64,000 nucleotides of DNA from Sphingomonas panacisoli (GTDB lineage Bacteria; Pseudomonadota; Alphaproteobacteria; Sphingomonadales; Sphingomonadaceae). A program made the translations under genes and the position numbers. A model generated the notes under the pieces. It saw nothing but the letters and a program-made list of their open reading frames with translations. It was not told where the DNA came from and searched no databases. Location: NCBI RefSeq assembly GCF_007859635.1, contig NZ_CP042306.1:2802001-2866000 (forward strand). Reading direction: 5' to 3'. This document shows, one piece after another, positions 47,416 through 58,399 of the stretch. The first letter of the stretch is position 1. Each line of letters starts with the position of its first letter.

Positions 47416-50343
47416 ATGGGCTACGAAGGTCAGGATTTCAGCGAGATCGCCGGCGGCGTCAGCCCCGCGTTCGTCGAGACTCTCTACAAGCGCTTCCGCG
47501 AATCCCCGGATTCGGTCGAGCCGTCATGGCGCGGCTGGTTCGAGGGGCTTGAGGCCGGGCCTTCCGTAGCGAGCTGGACGAACCCCGCCTGGCCGCCCTC
47601 GGCCACGGACGACCTGACCGCGGCGCTCGACCCGACCCAAATGGAGCCCGCGGCCAAGCCCGCCAAGGCCCCCGCCCCGGCCGTGCCCGCCGCCGCGCCG
47701 TCGCAGGACGCGATCATCGCCGCCGCCGCCGATTCGATCCGCGCGATGATGCTGATCCGTACGTATCGCGTGCGCGGTCATCTGGCCGCCAACCTCGACC
47801 CGCTCGGCCTCTCGCAATACGAAATGCCGGCCGACCTCAAGACCGAATATCACGGCTTCTCCGACAGCGACATCGACCGCCCGGTCTATCTCGGCGGGCA
47901 GCTCGGGCTGCAATGGGCGACGATCCGCGAGCTCGTCGACATCCTGCGCGCGAATTACTGCGGCAATGTCGGCCTGGAATACATGCACATCGCCGATGTC
48001 GAGGAACGCCGCTTCCTGCAGGACCGCATGGAGGGCAAGGACAAGGCGATCACCTTCACGCCCGACGGCAAGAAGGCGATCCTGACCAAGGTCATCGAGG
48101 GCGAGCAGTGGGAACGCTTCCTCGGCAAGAAGTACGTGGGTACCAAGCGCTTCGGCCTCGACGGCGGCGAAGCGATGATCCCCGCGCTCGAAAGCGTCAT
48201 CAAATATGGCGGCCAGATGGGCGTGAACGAGATCGTCTATGGCATGGCGCATCGCGGGCGCTTGAACGTCCTCGCCAACGTCATGGCGAAGCCGTTGCGC
48301 GTGATCTTCCACGAATTCGGCGGCGGTAGCGCGAACCCAGAAGACGTGGGCGGATCGGGCGACGTCAAATACCACCTCGGCACCTCGACCGACCGCGAGT
48401 TCGACGGGATCAAGGTCCATATGTCGCTGGTCGCCAACCCGTCGCACCTCGAGGCGGCGGACCCGGTCGTGCTGGGCAAGACCCGCGCAATTCAGACGCT
48501 GGCCAACGACCTCGACGACCACTCGGCCTCGCTCCCCGTGCTGATCCACGGCGACGCCGCGTTCGCGGGCCAGGGGATCGTCTGGGAATGCCTCGGCTTC
48601 TCCGGCATCCGCGGGTACAATACCGGCGGCTGCCTGCACTTCATCATCAACAACCAGATCGGCTTCACCACCAGCCCGCAATTCGCGCGCTCGTCACCCT
48701 ATCCGTCGGACGTCGCCAAGGGCGTCCAGGCGCCGATCTTCCACGTCAACGGCGACGATCCCGAAGCGGTCACCTTCGCGACCAAGATGGCGATCGAGTT
48801 CCGCCAGAAGTTCCACCGCGACATCGTCATCGACATGTGGTGCTACCGCCGCTTCGGCCATAACGAGGGCGACGAACCGAGCTTCACCCAGCCGCTGATG
48901 TACGCCCGGATCAAGCAGCATCCGCCGGTCAGCGAAGTATACGGCAAGCGCCTGATCGCCGAGGGCGTGATCGACCAGGCATGGGTCGACAAGATCACCA
49001 ATCAATTCGACACCTTGCTCGAAGGCGAGTTCGAGGCGGGCGCGAGCTACAAGGCGAACAAGGCCGACTGGTTCGCGGGCCGCTGGTCGGGGCTGCATGC
49101 GCCGGCCGATGCCGAGAGTTCGCGCCGCAACGTCGAGACCGGGATCGAGAAGAAGCTGTTCGACAGCCTCGGCCGCACGCTAACCACCGTGCCGGACGAT
49201 CTCACGGTCCACAAGGCGCTGACCCGCGTGATCGACGCCAAGGCCAACATGTTCAAGACCGGCGAGAATTTCGACTGGGCGACCGGCGAAGCGCTCGCGT
49301 TCGGGTCGCTGCTGTCGGAAGGATACGGCGTTCGCCTGTCGGGCCAGGATTCGGGCCGCGGCACGTTCAGCCAGCGCCACGCGGTCTGGGTCGACCAGAA
49401 TGACGAGCACAAATACGTGCCGCTGTGGAATGTCGAACACGGCAATTTCGAGGTGCTCGACAGCCCCTTGAGCGAATATGGCGTGCTCGGTTTCGAATAC
49501 GGCTACGCGCTCGCCGATCCCAAGACGCTCGTCATCTGGGAAGCGCAGTTCGGCGACTTCATGAACGGCGCGCAGATCATGATCGACCAGTTCATCGCGT
49601 CGGGCGAGGCCAAGTGGCTGCGCGCCAACGGCCTGGTGATGATGCTGCCCCACGGCTACGAAGGCCAGGGGCCGGAGCATAGCTCGGCGCGCGTCGAACG
49701 CTTTCTGCAACTGTGCGCGGGCGACAATATCCAGGTCGCGAACTGCACCACGCCGGCCAACATCTTCCACCTGCTGCGCCGCCAGATGCATCGCACGTTC
49801 CGCAAGCCTTTGGTGATCTTCACGCCCAAGTCGCTGCTGCGTCACAAGCGCGCGGTGTCGAAGGCAGCGGACTTCCAGGGCGACAGCCATTTCCGCCGCA
49901 TCCTGAGCGACCCGGATGCCGCGGCGGATGCGCAGACCAAGCGGCTCGTCCTGTGCACCGGCAAGGTCGCCTACGACCTGTTCGACGCACGCGATGCGGC
50001 GGGCGACAAGGACGCCCAGATCGTCCGGATCGAACAACTCTATCCGTTCCCGACCGAAGCGCTGGCGACGCGGATAGCGCGGATGACCGCGCTCGAAGAT
50101 ATCGTGTGGGCACAGGAAGAGCCGAAAAATAACGGCGCGTGGTTCTTCGTCGAACCGATGATCGAGGAAGCGTTGGCGCAGGCCAAGGCCAAGCCGAAGC
50201 GCGCGCGCTATGCCGGCCGTGCGGCGGCGGCATCGCCCGCGACCGGTCTCGCCAAGCGCCACCAGATGGAACAGGCCGCGCTCGTCGCCGACGCGCTCGG
50301 CCACAATGTGCGCGAAGAAATCCGCCGGACGCGGAAGAATTGA
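47416..50343 (+). CDS. sucA: 2-oxoglutarate dehydrogenase E1 component
   Basis: Thiamine-diphosphate decarboxylase of the 2-oxoglutarate dehydrogenase complex. 975 residues, normal length. N-terminal E1 region FSEIAGGVSPAFVETLYKRF; IRTYRVRGHLAANLDPLGLS; then YGMAHRGRLNVLANVMAKPL, HLGTSTDREFDGIKVHMSLV, LIHGDAAFAGQGIVWECLGF and the TPP motif FVIDMWCYRRFGHNEGDEPS-like segment (DIVIDMWCYRRFGHNEGDEP). C-terminal transketolase part LLPHGYEGQGPEHSSARVER. ATG at 47416 preceded by GAGG. Confidence 0.97.
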   Translation: MGYEGQDFSEIAGGVSPAFVETLYKRFRESPDSVEPSWRGWFEGLEAGPSVASWTNPAWPPSATDDLTAALDPTQMEPAAKPAKAPAPAVPAAAPSQDAIIAAAADSIRAMMLIRTYRVRGHLAANLDPLGLSQYEMPADLKTEYHGFSDSDIDRPVYLGGQLGLQWATIRELVDILRANYCGNVGLEYMHIADVEERRFLQDRMEGKDKAITFTPDGKKAILTKVIEGEQWERFLGKKYVGTKRFGLDGGEAMIPALESVIKYGGQMGVNEIVYGMAHRGRLNVLANVMAKPLRVIFHEFGGGSANPEDVGGSGDVKYHLGTSTDREFDGIKVHMSLVANPSHLEAADPVVLGKTRAIQTLANDLDDHSASLPVLIHGDAAFAGQGIVWECLGFSGIRGYNTGGCLHFIINNQIGFTTSPQFARSSPYPSDVAKGVQAPIFHVNGDDPEAVTFATKMAIEFRQKFHRDIVIDMWCYRRFGHNEGDEPSFTQPLMYARIKQHPPVSEVYGKRLIAEGVIDQAWVDKITNQFDTLLEGEFEAGASYKANKADWFAGRWSGLHAPADAESSRRNVETGIEKKLFDSLGRTLTTVPDDLTVHKALTRVIDAKANMFKTGENFDWATGEALAFGSLLSEGYGVRLSGQDSGRGTFSQRHAVWVDQNDEHKYVPLWNVEHGNFEVLDSPLSEYGVLGFEYGYALADPKTLVIWEAQFGDFMNGAQIMIDQFIASGEAKWLRANGLVMMLPHGYEGQGPEHSSARVERFLQLCAGDNIQVANCTTPANIFHLLRRQMHRTFRKPLVIFTPKSLLRHKRAVSKAADFQGDSHFRRILSDPDAAADAQTKRLVLCTGKVAYDLFDARDAAGDKDAQIVRIEQLYPFPTEALATRIARMTALEDIVWAQEEPKNNGAWFFVEPMIEEALAQAKAKPKRARYAGRAAAASPATGLAKRHQMEQAALVADALGHNVREEIRRTRKN

Positions 50344-50348
50344 ATGCC

Positions 50349-50423
50349 CGTCGCCACGGCGCAGGCCGGGGCCGCTGGCAATGAAAGACACACTTAGCGA
50401 TCCCGGCCTTCGCCGGGATGACG
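50349..50423. repeat. Pair of 26-base CCGGC palindromes between sucA and sucB
   Basis: Units 50349-50374 and 50398-50423. The left unit matches the left unit at 47331-47356 at 25 of 26 bases. The right unit has A/T in place of G/C at positions 3-4 and 21-22, which keeps its own hairpin (ATCCCGGC...GCCGGGAT). GAGG of sucB follows directly. Confidence 0.8.
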
Positions 50424-50432
50424 AGGTAGAAA

Positions 50433-51659
<1,227 letters not shown>

Positions 51660-51676
51660 GAGGGGACGCGAATAGG

Positions 51677-51742
51677 CCAACGCTCCGGCCTTCGCCGGAG
51701 CACTGCCAGCCCGAAGTGCTCCGGCGAAGGCCGGAGCGTTGG
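51677..51742. repeat. Perfect 28-base inverted repeat upstream of the second GIY-YIG gene
   Basis: 51677-51704 is exactly complementary to 51715-51742 with a 10-base spacer; both hold CTCCGGC/GCCGGAG. The ribosome-binding AAGGAG of the nuclease gene follows the right arm directly. Confidence 0.88.
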
Positions 51743-51752
51743 AAGGAGCGCG

Positions 51753-52040
51753 ATGAAGTCGGGATGCGTCTATCTGATGGCGAACCATCGCCGCGGACGG
51801 ACCTATCTCGGAGTAACGAGCAACCTGCCCCAACGTGTTTGGCAGCATCGTAACAAAATGGTCGATGGACATTCCAAGGACCATGATTGCGTGCTGCTCG
51901 TTTGGTACGAATATTTCGATGATTTGCAGGACGCGCGAGCGTCCGAGTATCGGATGAAGAAGTGGAAGCGGGCCTGGAAATTGCGATTGATAGAAGAGCG
52001 CAATCCTGAATGGCGCGACCTATATGAAGAGCTTGCATAG
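51753..52040 (+). CDS. GIY-YIG nuclease domain protein (second copy)
   Basis: 95 residues, paralogue of the gene at 45.6 kb (about 55% identity by hand). GIY-like VYLM (6-9), YLG (18-20) in RTYLGVTSNLPQRVWQHRNK with Arg28, Glu65 in ARASEYRMKKWKRAWKL and Asn84 in NPEWRDLY are kept. ATG at 51753 with AAGGAG upstream. The coding sequence is visibly lower in GC than sucB and lpdA around it, which points to transfer or different selection. Confidence 0.85.
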   Translation: MKSGCVYLMANHRRGRTYLGVTSNLPQRVWQHRNKMVDGHSKDHDCVLLVWYEYFDDLQDARASEYRMKKWKRAWKLRLIEERNPEWRDLYEELA

Positions 52041-52043
52041 CCC

Positions 52044-52115
52044 GTACTCCGGCGAACGCCGGAGCGTTGGCAACGAGCGATAACATTTCCAACGCTCCGG
52101 CCTTCGCCGGAGCAC
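52044..52115. repeat. Inverted palindrome doublet downstream of the second GIY-YIG gene
   Basis: 52044-52070 and 52089-52115 are complementary with two mismatches, 18 bases apart, with CTCCGGC/GCCGGAG cores and CGTTGG/CCAACG inner ends. The GAGG of lpdA lies three bases beyond the right unit. Confidence 0.82.
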
Positions 52116-52128
52116 AGTGAGGCTGAAA

Positions 52129-53523
52129 ATGGCTGACTATGATTTCGACGTCCTGGTGATCGGTGCCGGCCCCGGCGGCTATGTCGCGGCGATCCGTGCG
52201 GCGCAGTTGGGGCTCAAAACCGGCTGCGTTGAAAGCCGCGAGACGCTGGGCGGCACCTGCCTCAACGTCGGGTGCATTCCGTCCAAGGCGATGCTCCATG
52301 CCTCCGAATTCTACGACCATGCCGCCAACGGCGCGATGGCGAAGATGGGGGTCAAGATCGATAAGATGTCGCTCGACCTCGACACGATGCACGGCCAGCG
52401 CAAGGACGCGGTCAAGCAGCTGACCGGCGGCATCGAGTTCCTGTTCAAGAAGAACAAGGTCGAGTGGCTCAAGGGCCATGCCGCGTTCACCGCTGCCGAT
52501 ACGGTGCAGGTCGGCGACCGCAGCGTGCGCGCGAAGAACATCGTCATCGCGACCGGCTCGTCGGTCACACCGCTCCCCGGCGTCACGATCGACGAGAAGA
52601 TCGTCGTGTCGTCGACCGGCGCGCTCGAACTGGCGAAGGTCCCCGGCCACATGGTCGTGATCGGCGGCGGCGTGATCGGGCTTGAGCTGGGCAGCGTGTG
52701 GCGGCGGCTCGGCGCCAAGGTTACCGTCGTCGAATTCCTCGACCAGATCCTGCCCGGCTTCGACGGCGAGGTCCGCAAGGAATCGAACAAGATCCTCAAG
52801 AAGCAGGGTCTCGAGTTCAAGCTGTCGACCAAGGTCACCGGCGTGACGGTCAAGGGCGGAAAGGCGATCTTGACGGTCGAGCCCGCCAAGGGCGGCGATG
52901 CCGAGGCGATCGAGGCCGACACCGTCCTCGTGTCGATCGGCCGCAAGCCCAACACCGACGGCCTCGCGCTCGACAAAGCGGGCCTCTCGACCAACCAGCG
53001 CGGGCAAGTCGAGATCGACCATGACTTCCGCACCGCCGTCCCCGGCATTTGGGCGATCGGCGACGTCGCGCCCGGCCCGATGCTCGCGCACAAGGCCGAG
53101 GATGAGGGCATCGCGGTCGCCGAGAACATCGCGGGCCAGCACGGCATCGTGAACCACGACGTGATCCCGTCGGTCGTCTACACTTGGCCCGAAATCGCCG
53201 GCGTCGGCCTGACCGAGGAAGCCGCCAAGGAACGCGGCGAGGTGAAGGTCGGCAAGTTCCCGATGATGGCCAACAGCCGCGCCAAGACCAACCATGAACC
53301 CGATGGCTTCGTGAAGGTGATCGCCGACGCCAAGACCGACCGCGTGCTGGGCGTCTGGTGCATCGCCAGCGTCGCGGGCACGATGATCGCGCAGGCCGCC
53401 CAAGCGATGGAATTCGGCGCGACGAGCGAGGACATCGCGTACACTTGCCACGCCCACCCGACGCACTCGGAGGCGATCAAGGAAGCGGCGATGGCGGTGA
53501 CGGGCAAGCCGATCCACATCTGA
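52129..53523 (+). CDS. lpdA: Dihydrolipoyl dehydrogenase
   Basis: E3 component that reoxidises dihydrolipoyl groups with NAD+. 464 residues; FAD motif FDVLVIGAGPGGYVAAIRAA, redox disulfide in GGTCLNVGCIPSKAML (Cys pair), NAD motif MVVIGGGVIGLELGSVWRRL, ATGSSVTPLPGV, and the C-terminal catalytic HAHPTHSEAIKEAA with the His/Glu dyad. ATG at 52129 chosen, with GAGG about 6 bases upstream; an in-frame ATG at 52117 is less likely because it lies in the repeat edge. Confidence 0.97.
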   Translation: MADYDFDVLVIGAGPGGYVAAIRAAQLGLKTGCVESRETLGGTCLNVGCIPSKAMLHASEFYDHAANGAMAKMGVKIDKMSLDLDTMHGQRKDAVKQLTGGIEFLFKKNKVEWLKGHAAFTAADTVQVGDRSVRAKNIVIATGSSVTPLPGVTIDEKIVVSSTGALELAKVPGHMVVIGGGVIGLELGSVWRRLGAKVTVVEFLDQILPGFDGEVRKESNKILKKQGLEFKLSTKVTGVTVKGGKAILTVEPAKGGDAEAIEADTVLVSIGRKPNTDGLALDKAGLSTNQRGQVEIDHDFRTAVPGIWAIGDVAPGPMLAHKAEDEGIAVAENIAGQHGIVNHDVIPSVVYTWPEIAGVGLTEEAAKERGEVKVGKFPMMANSRAKTNHEPDGFVKVIADAKTDRVLGVWCIASVAGTMIAQAAQAMEFGATSEDIAYTCHAHPTHSEAIKEAAMAVTGKPIHI

Positions 53524-53626
53524 CGATCTTTGCCATCCGATCCGCGCAATAAGACCGGATTGGACCAGTCATGAAATGCGTAGTCCGCATCGTATGATAT
53601 CCTCCCGCCGTTTCCGGGGGGATCAT

Positions 53627-54538
53627 ATGGCAAAGACGATTATCGTTGCGGCGGCGGCCGCTTGGGCCTTGAGCGGTTGCGCGTCGATCAACGGGCCGCG
53701 CAAGATCGACGCGGCCTTTCCCGACATCACCGCCGCACCGGACAGTGGCGCCACACCGAACGCGCTCGCGCCGGTGCCTCGGCCGATCGGCAAGGTCGCC
53801 GACCCCAAGCTGGCGTTCATGAAATGGTTCTTCGCGACCGATTTCGTGGCCTCGTACAACGACCGCACCAACGCGACGAAGGCCGGCGCCATGCTGAGCA
53901 GCGGGTTCCTGCTGATCACCGCCAATTGCCAGGACTTTTTCGACGGCGCGGCGCGCGACCAGCGCCGGGTCAATGTCATCGGCGATCTCGTCGCGCCCGT
54001 CACGAATATCGTCACCGGCCTGCTGACGCTCGGCGATCTGAAGGATCATCCCGATCGCACCAAGGACCGCCTCGAAATCCTGTCGCTGGTCAGCAACGCG
54101 ACGAACGCCGGCCTCAACATCTACGAGCAGCGGTTTCTGTTCGGCGCCGAAAATATGGACGGCGTGCGGACGCTGACGCTCAACACCCTGGCGGATCACC
54201 GCCAGGGCGTGATCGACGACATCAAGCCGCAGACGTTCGACGAAGCCCTGCTGCAATTGTTCGACAACGAAGCGATCTGCAAAGCGCCGCACATCCTGAC
54301 GATGGTCAGGGCCGCGATCCGCAACGGGCAGCTGGAAAACGCGCCGAACTGGGGAAAACCGGACGAGGGGGACGGCAACGGATCGGGTGAAACGGGCGAC
54401 ACCGGCAAGCAGCCGACCAAAAAACCGAATGGCGCGCTGAAACCTCAGGCTATCCCGGCGAAAGTGGCAGACAAGCCAGGCGAGCCGACCGCCAAAAGTC
54501 GCGGGATGGGCCGGATCACCGTCAAGGTGAAGAACTGA
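53627..54538 (+). CDS. Putative lipoprotein of unknown function
   Basis: 303 residues. N-terminal lipobox signal MAKTIIVAAAAAWALSGCAS, so lipidation at the Cys by Lgt is expected. The mature part has no recognised family (LAFMKWFFATDFVASYNDRT, AGAMLSSGFLLITANCQDFF, RRVNVIGDLVAPVTNIVTGL, YEQRFLFGAENMDGVRTLTL) and ends in a disordered Gly/Lys/Pro tail. GGGGG precedes the ATG at 53627. Family similar to uncharacterised sphingomonad lipoproteins, by impression only. Confidence 0.75.
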   Translation: MAKTIIVAAAAAWALSGCASINGPRKIDAAFPDITAAPDSGATPNALAPVPRPIGKVADPKLAFMKWFFATDFVASYNDRTNATKAGAMLSSGFLLITANCQDFFDGAARDQRRVNVIGDLVAPVTNIVTGLLTLGDLKDHPDRTKDRLEILSLVSNATNAGLNIYEQRFLFGAENMDGVRTLTLNTLADHRQGVIDDIKPQTFDEALLQLFDNEAICKAPHILTMVRAAIRNGQLENAPNWGKPDEGDGNGSGETGDTGKQPTKKPNGALKPQAIPAKVADKPGEPTAKSRGMGRITVKVKN

Positions 54539-54552
54539 AGCCGACGCCTTGG

Positions 54553-55016
54553 TCAGCCGCCCTTCAACGCCTTCCACCGCGCGCGGCCTTCGTCGGACCA
54601 GACGCCCTCGCTCGACGGGTAGAAGGCGTCGAACGCCTTCGCGCCCTCCGGCAGCACGACCCAGGGCAGCTTCGACCGCGTGAAGATGTGCACGTCGGGC
54701 GGCTGGCTGCCCGGATCGTCGAGCGTGCCGACCCGGACGAACGACGTCGCGCGGCCCGACCCGGCATAATGGCTCCACAATGCGACGCTACACGTGGGGC
54801 AGCGGACGATCTCCTGACCCTTCCCGCTCGCCGACGGTGTCACGACATAGTCGGGCGCGCCGCTCAGCAGCGTGACGCGATCGCTTTCGATCACCGCGTT
54901 GAGCACGAAAGCGCTGCCGGTTTCGGTCTGGCAATCGGTGCAGTGGCAGCAATGCACCACCATCGGCGCACTACCGAGCGCATAGCGCACCGCACCGCAC
55001 GCGCAGCCGCCCTCAC

Positions 55017-55020
<4 letters not shown>
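54553..55020 (-). CDS. GFA family protein (glutathione-dependent formaldehyde-activating type fold)
   Basis: 155 residues. Zinc-binding cysteines of the GFA/CENP-V fold are in EGGCACGAVRYALGS, HCCHCTDCQTETGSAFVL and RCPTCSVALWSHYAGSG. Biochemical role in most members is unknown despite the family name. The ATG at 55020 overlaps the stop of the upstream polyproline gene (ATGA), so they are coupled. Confidence 0.85.
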
Positions 55021-56771
<1,751 letters not shown>

Positions 56772-56961
56772 CCTCACCCCCAAAAGCCGGGTCATCGTCG
56801 ACGCGGATCGTTCCACATCCGAGATGAACCCCCAATGTCGCGCGCGTTCAGCCGCCGTTGCCGGGACCGAAGCCGGCCTCTGACGGGCCGTCCCCGGGCG
56901 GCATCGTGGCGGATCGCGAGGGCAAGTCAATTGCGGACGGGCATGGGACCGTCCGTCGCCG

Positions 56962-58326
56962 TCAGGCGAACGTTTCTGCGGTCCTTTCCAGCGCGACCGC
57001 GATCGCGCCCAGGGTCAGGTCGATATCCTCGTCGCGCGTCGCCCAGGACGAGAAGCTGAACCGGATCGCCGTATTCCTTCGCCAGTTGGTGGTGCTGAAC
57101 CACGCCACGCCCGATGCCGTCACATCGGCGGCGATGGCCCGGTCGCGATCGGCCGATCCGGTCGTCGCGATCACCTGATTGAGGACGACGTCGTTTAGTA
57201 TCCGCAACCCCAGCGCCTGCAATCCGCTGGCCATGGTCCGCGCCTGAGCGCAATTGCGTTCGACGATGTCGCGCACGCCTTCCCGGCCGAGCGAGCGAAG
57301 GGCGGCCCACATCTCGAACGATCGGGCGCGCCGCGACAGTTCCGGAATCTGATGGCGCGGGTTGCGCAAATCGTCCTCCAGATACGCCGCCTGATACCCG
57401 AACGCCCGCCGCAGCGCCTTGGGATGCCGGCAGATCGCGACGCCGCAATCATAGGGCGTGTTGAGCCACTTATGCCCGTCCACGGCCCAGGAATCGGCGA
57501 GATCGTGCCCGGCAAGCTGCGTCGCGTGCGCGGGCGACGCCGCGGCGACCAGGCCGAAAGCGCCGTTGACATGCACCCACGCGCCCGCGGCGCACGCCTT
57601 CGCGCAAATCGCCTCGAGCGGATCGAACCCGCCCGAATTGACGTTGCCCGCCTGGACGCAGACGATAGTGTCCGGCCCCAATTCGGGCAATGCGTCGGCC
57701 AGCATCCGACCCTGGTCGTCCACGTCGACCAATATCGCGGACCGGCTTCCCAGCCCCAGCATCGACAACGCCTTGAACAGTGTCGGGTGAGCGTCCGCGC
57801 CCGCGACGATGCGGATCGGGGGAGCGCCCGCCAGCCCCAGCGCCGCGACGTCCCAGCCTTGGCGGTCGCATATCTCGCTCCGCGCCGCGGCCAACCCGAC
57901 GAAGCTCGCCATCGTCGTGCCGGTGACATAGTTCACCGCACAATCCTGGGGTAGCCGGAGGAGATCGAGCAGCCATGCGCCGGTCACTTGCTCCAGCCGC
58001 ACCGCCGCGGGCGACAGCCGATAATCCGCCGCCGCCTGGTCCCACGCCGCCGCCAGCCAGTTCGCTCCGACCGTCGCCGGCACGGCGCCGCCCGTGACGT
58101 AGCCGAAAAAGCGCGGTCCCGCCGTGGCGACCGTCGCCGGCCCGGCGAGCGCGGCAAGCTCCCGGACCGCATCTTCGGGTGCGCAGCCCTGGTCGGGCAG
58201 CATCGGCGAATAGGCATCCATCGCGGCCAAGGCGTCGGCATCCGGCGCGACCCGCCGCGCCGGCAGTTCGCGCAGATAGGCGAGGGCGGCGTCGGCCGCA
58301 GCGGCCAGTTCGGGATGGTCGTTCAT
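56962..58326 (-). CDS. Group II PLP-dependent amino-acid decarboxylase-type enzyme
   Basis: 454 residues, aromatic-L-amino-acid/glutamate decarboxylase family fold. PLP lysine K286 in SWAVDGHKWLNTPYDCGVAI; also YVTGTTMASFVGLAAAR, IVAGADAHPTLFKALSMLGL, GNVNSGGFDPLEAICAKA and WVHVNGAFGLVAAASPAH. Start at 58326 has AAGGAGAAA upstream. Divergent from a MocR regulator with a shared operator-like region. Substrate unknown. Confidence 0.87.
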   Translation of the reverse strand: MNDHPELAAAADAALAYLRELPARRVAPDADALAAMDAYSPMLPDQGCAPEDAVRELAALAGPATVATAGPRFFGYVTGGAVPATVGANWLAAAWDQAAADYRLSPAAVRLEQVTGAWLLDLLRLPQDCAVNYVTGTTMASFVGLAAARSEICDRQGWDVAALGLAGAPPIRIVAGADAHPTLFKALSMLGLGSRSAILVDVDDQGRMLADALPELGPDTIVCVQAGNVNSGGFDPLEAICAKACAAGAWVHVNGAFGLVAAASPAHATQLAGHDLADSWAVDGHKWLNTPYDCGVAICRHPKALRRAFGYQAAYLEDDLRNPRHQIPELSRRARSFEMWAALRSLGREGVRDIVERNCAQARTMASGLQALGLRILNDVVLNQVIATTGSADRDRAIAADVTASGVAWFSTTNWRRNTAIRFSFSSWATRDEDIDLTLGAIAVALERTAETFA

Positions 58327-58357
58327 CGCTTTCTCCTTGGTCAAAATGTCTCCGCCA

Positions 58358-58398
58358 AACTGGCCTTTGAAAAAGGGCCAGTTCTGCGATCCTGGCCC
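58358..58398. promoter_or_regulatory. Three-site operator candidate for the MocR regulator
   Basis: Half-sites AACTGGCC (58358-58365), GGGCCAG (58375-58381) and CTGGCCC (58392-58398) alternate in orientation at 10-base spacing in the gap between the decarboxylase and the MocR gene. AACTGGCC/GGCCAGTT and GGGCCAG/CTGGCCC are both perfect inverted pairs that share the middle site. The last site abuts the MocR ATG, which suggests autoregulation. Confidence 0.55.
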
Positions 58399-58399
58399 T

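Larger units (their letters stand above)
51677..52115 (+). mobile_element. Candidate mobile unit: second GIY-YIG nuclease bounded by palindrome doublets
   Basis: A 28-base perfect inverted repeat lies on the left (51677-51704 and 51715-51742), then the GIY-YIG gene, then a second doublet on the right (52044-52070 and 52089-52115, two mismatches). All four units share the hairpin CTCCGGC/GCCGGAG with GAAG or CTTC loop and the CCAACG end. This subtype differs from the one at the first nuclease gene. Mobility is an inference. Confidence 0.6.
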
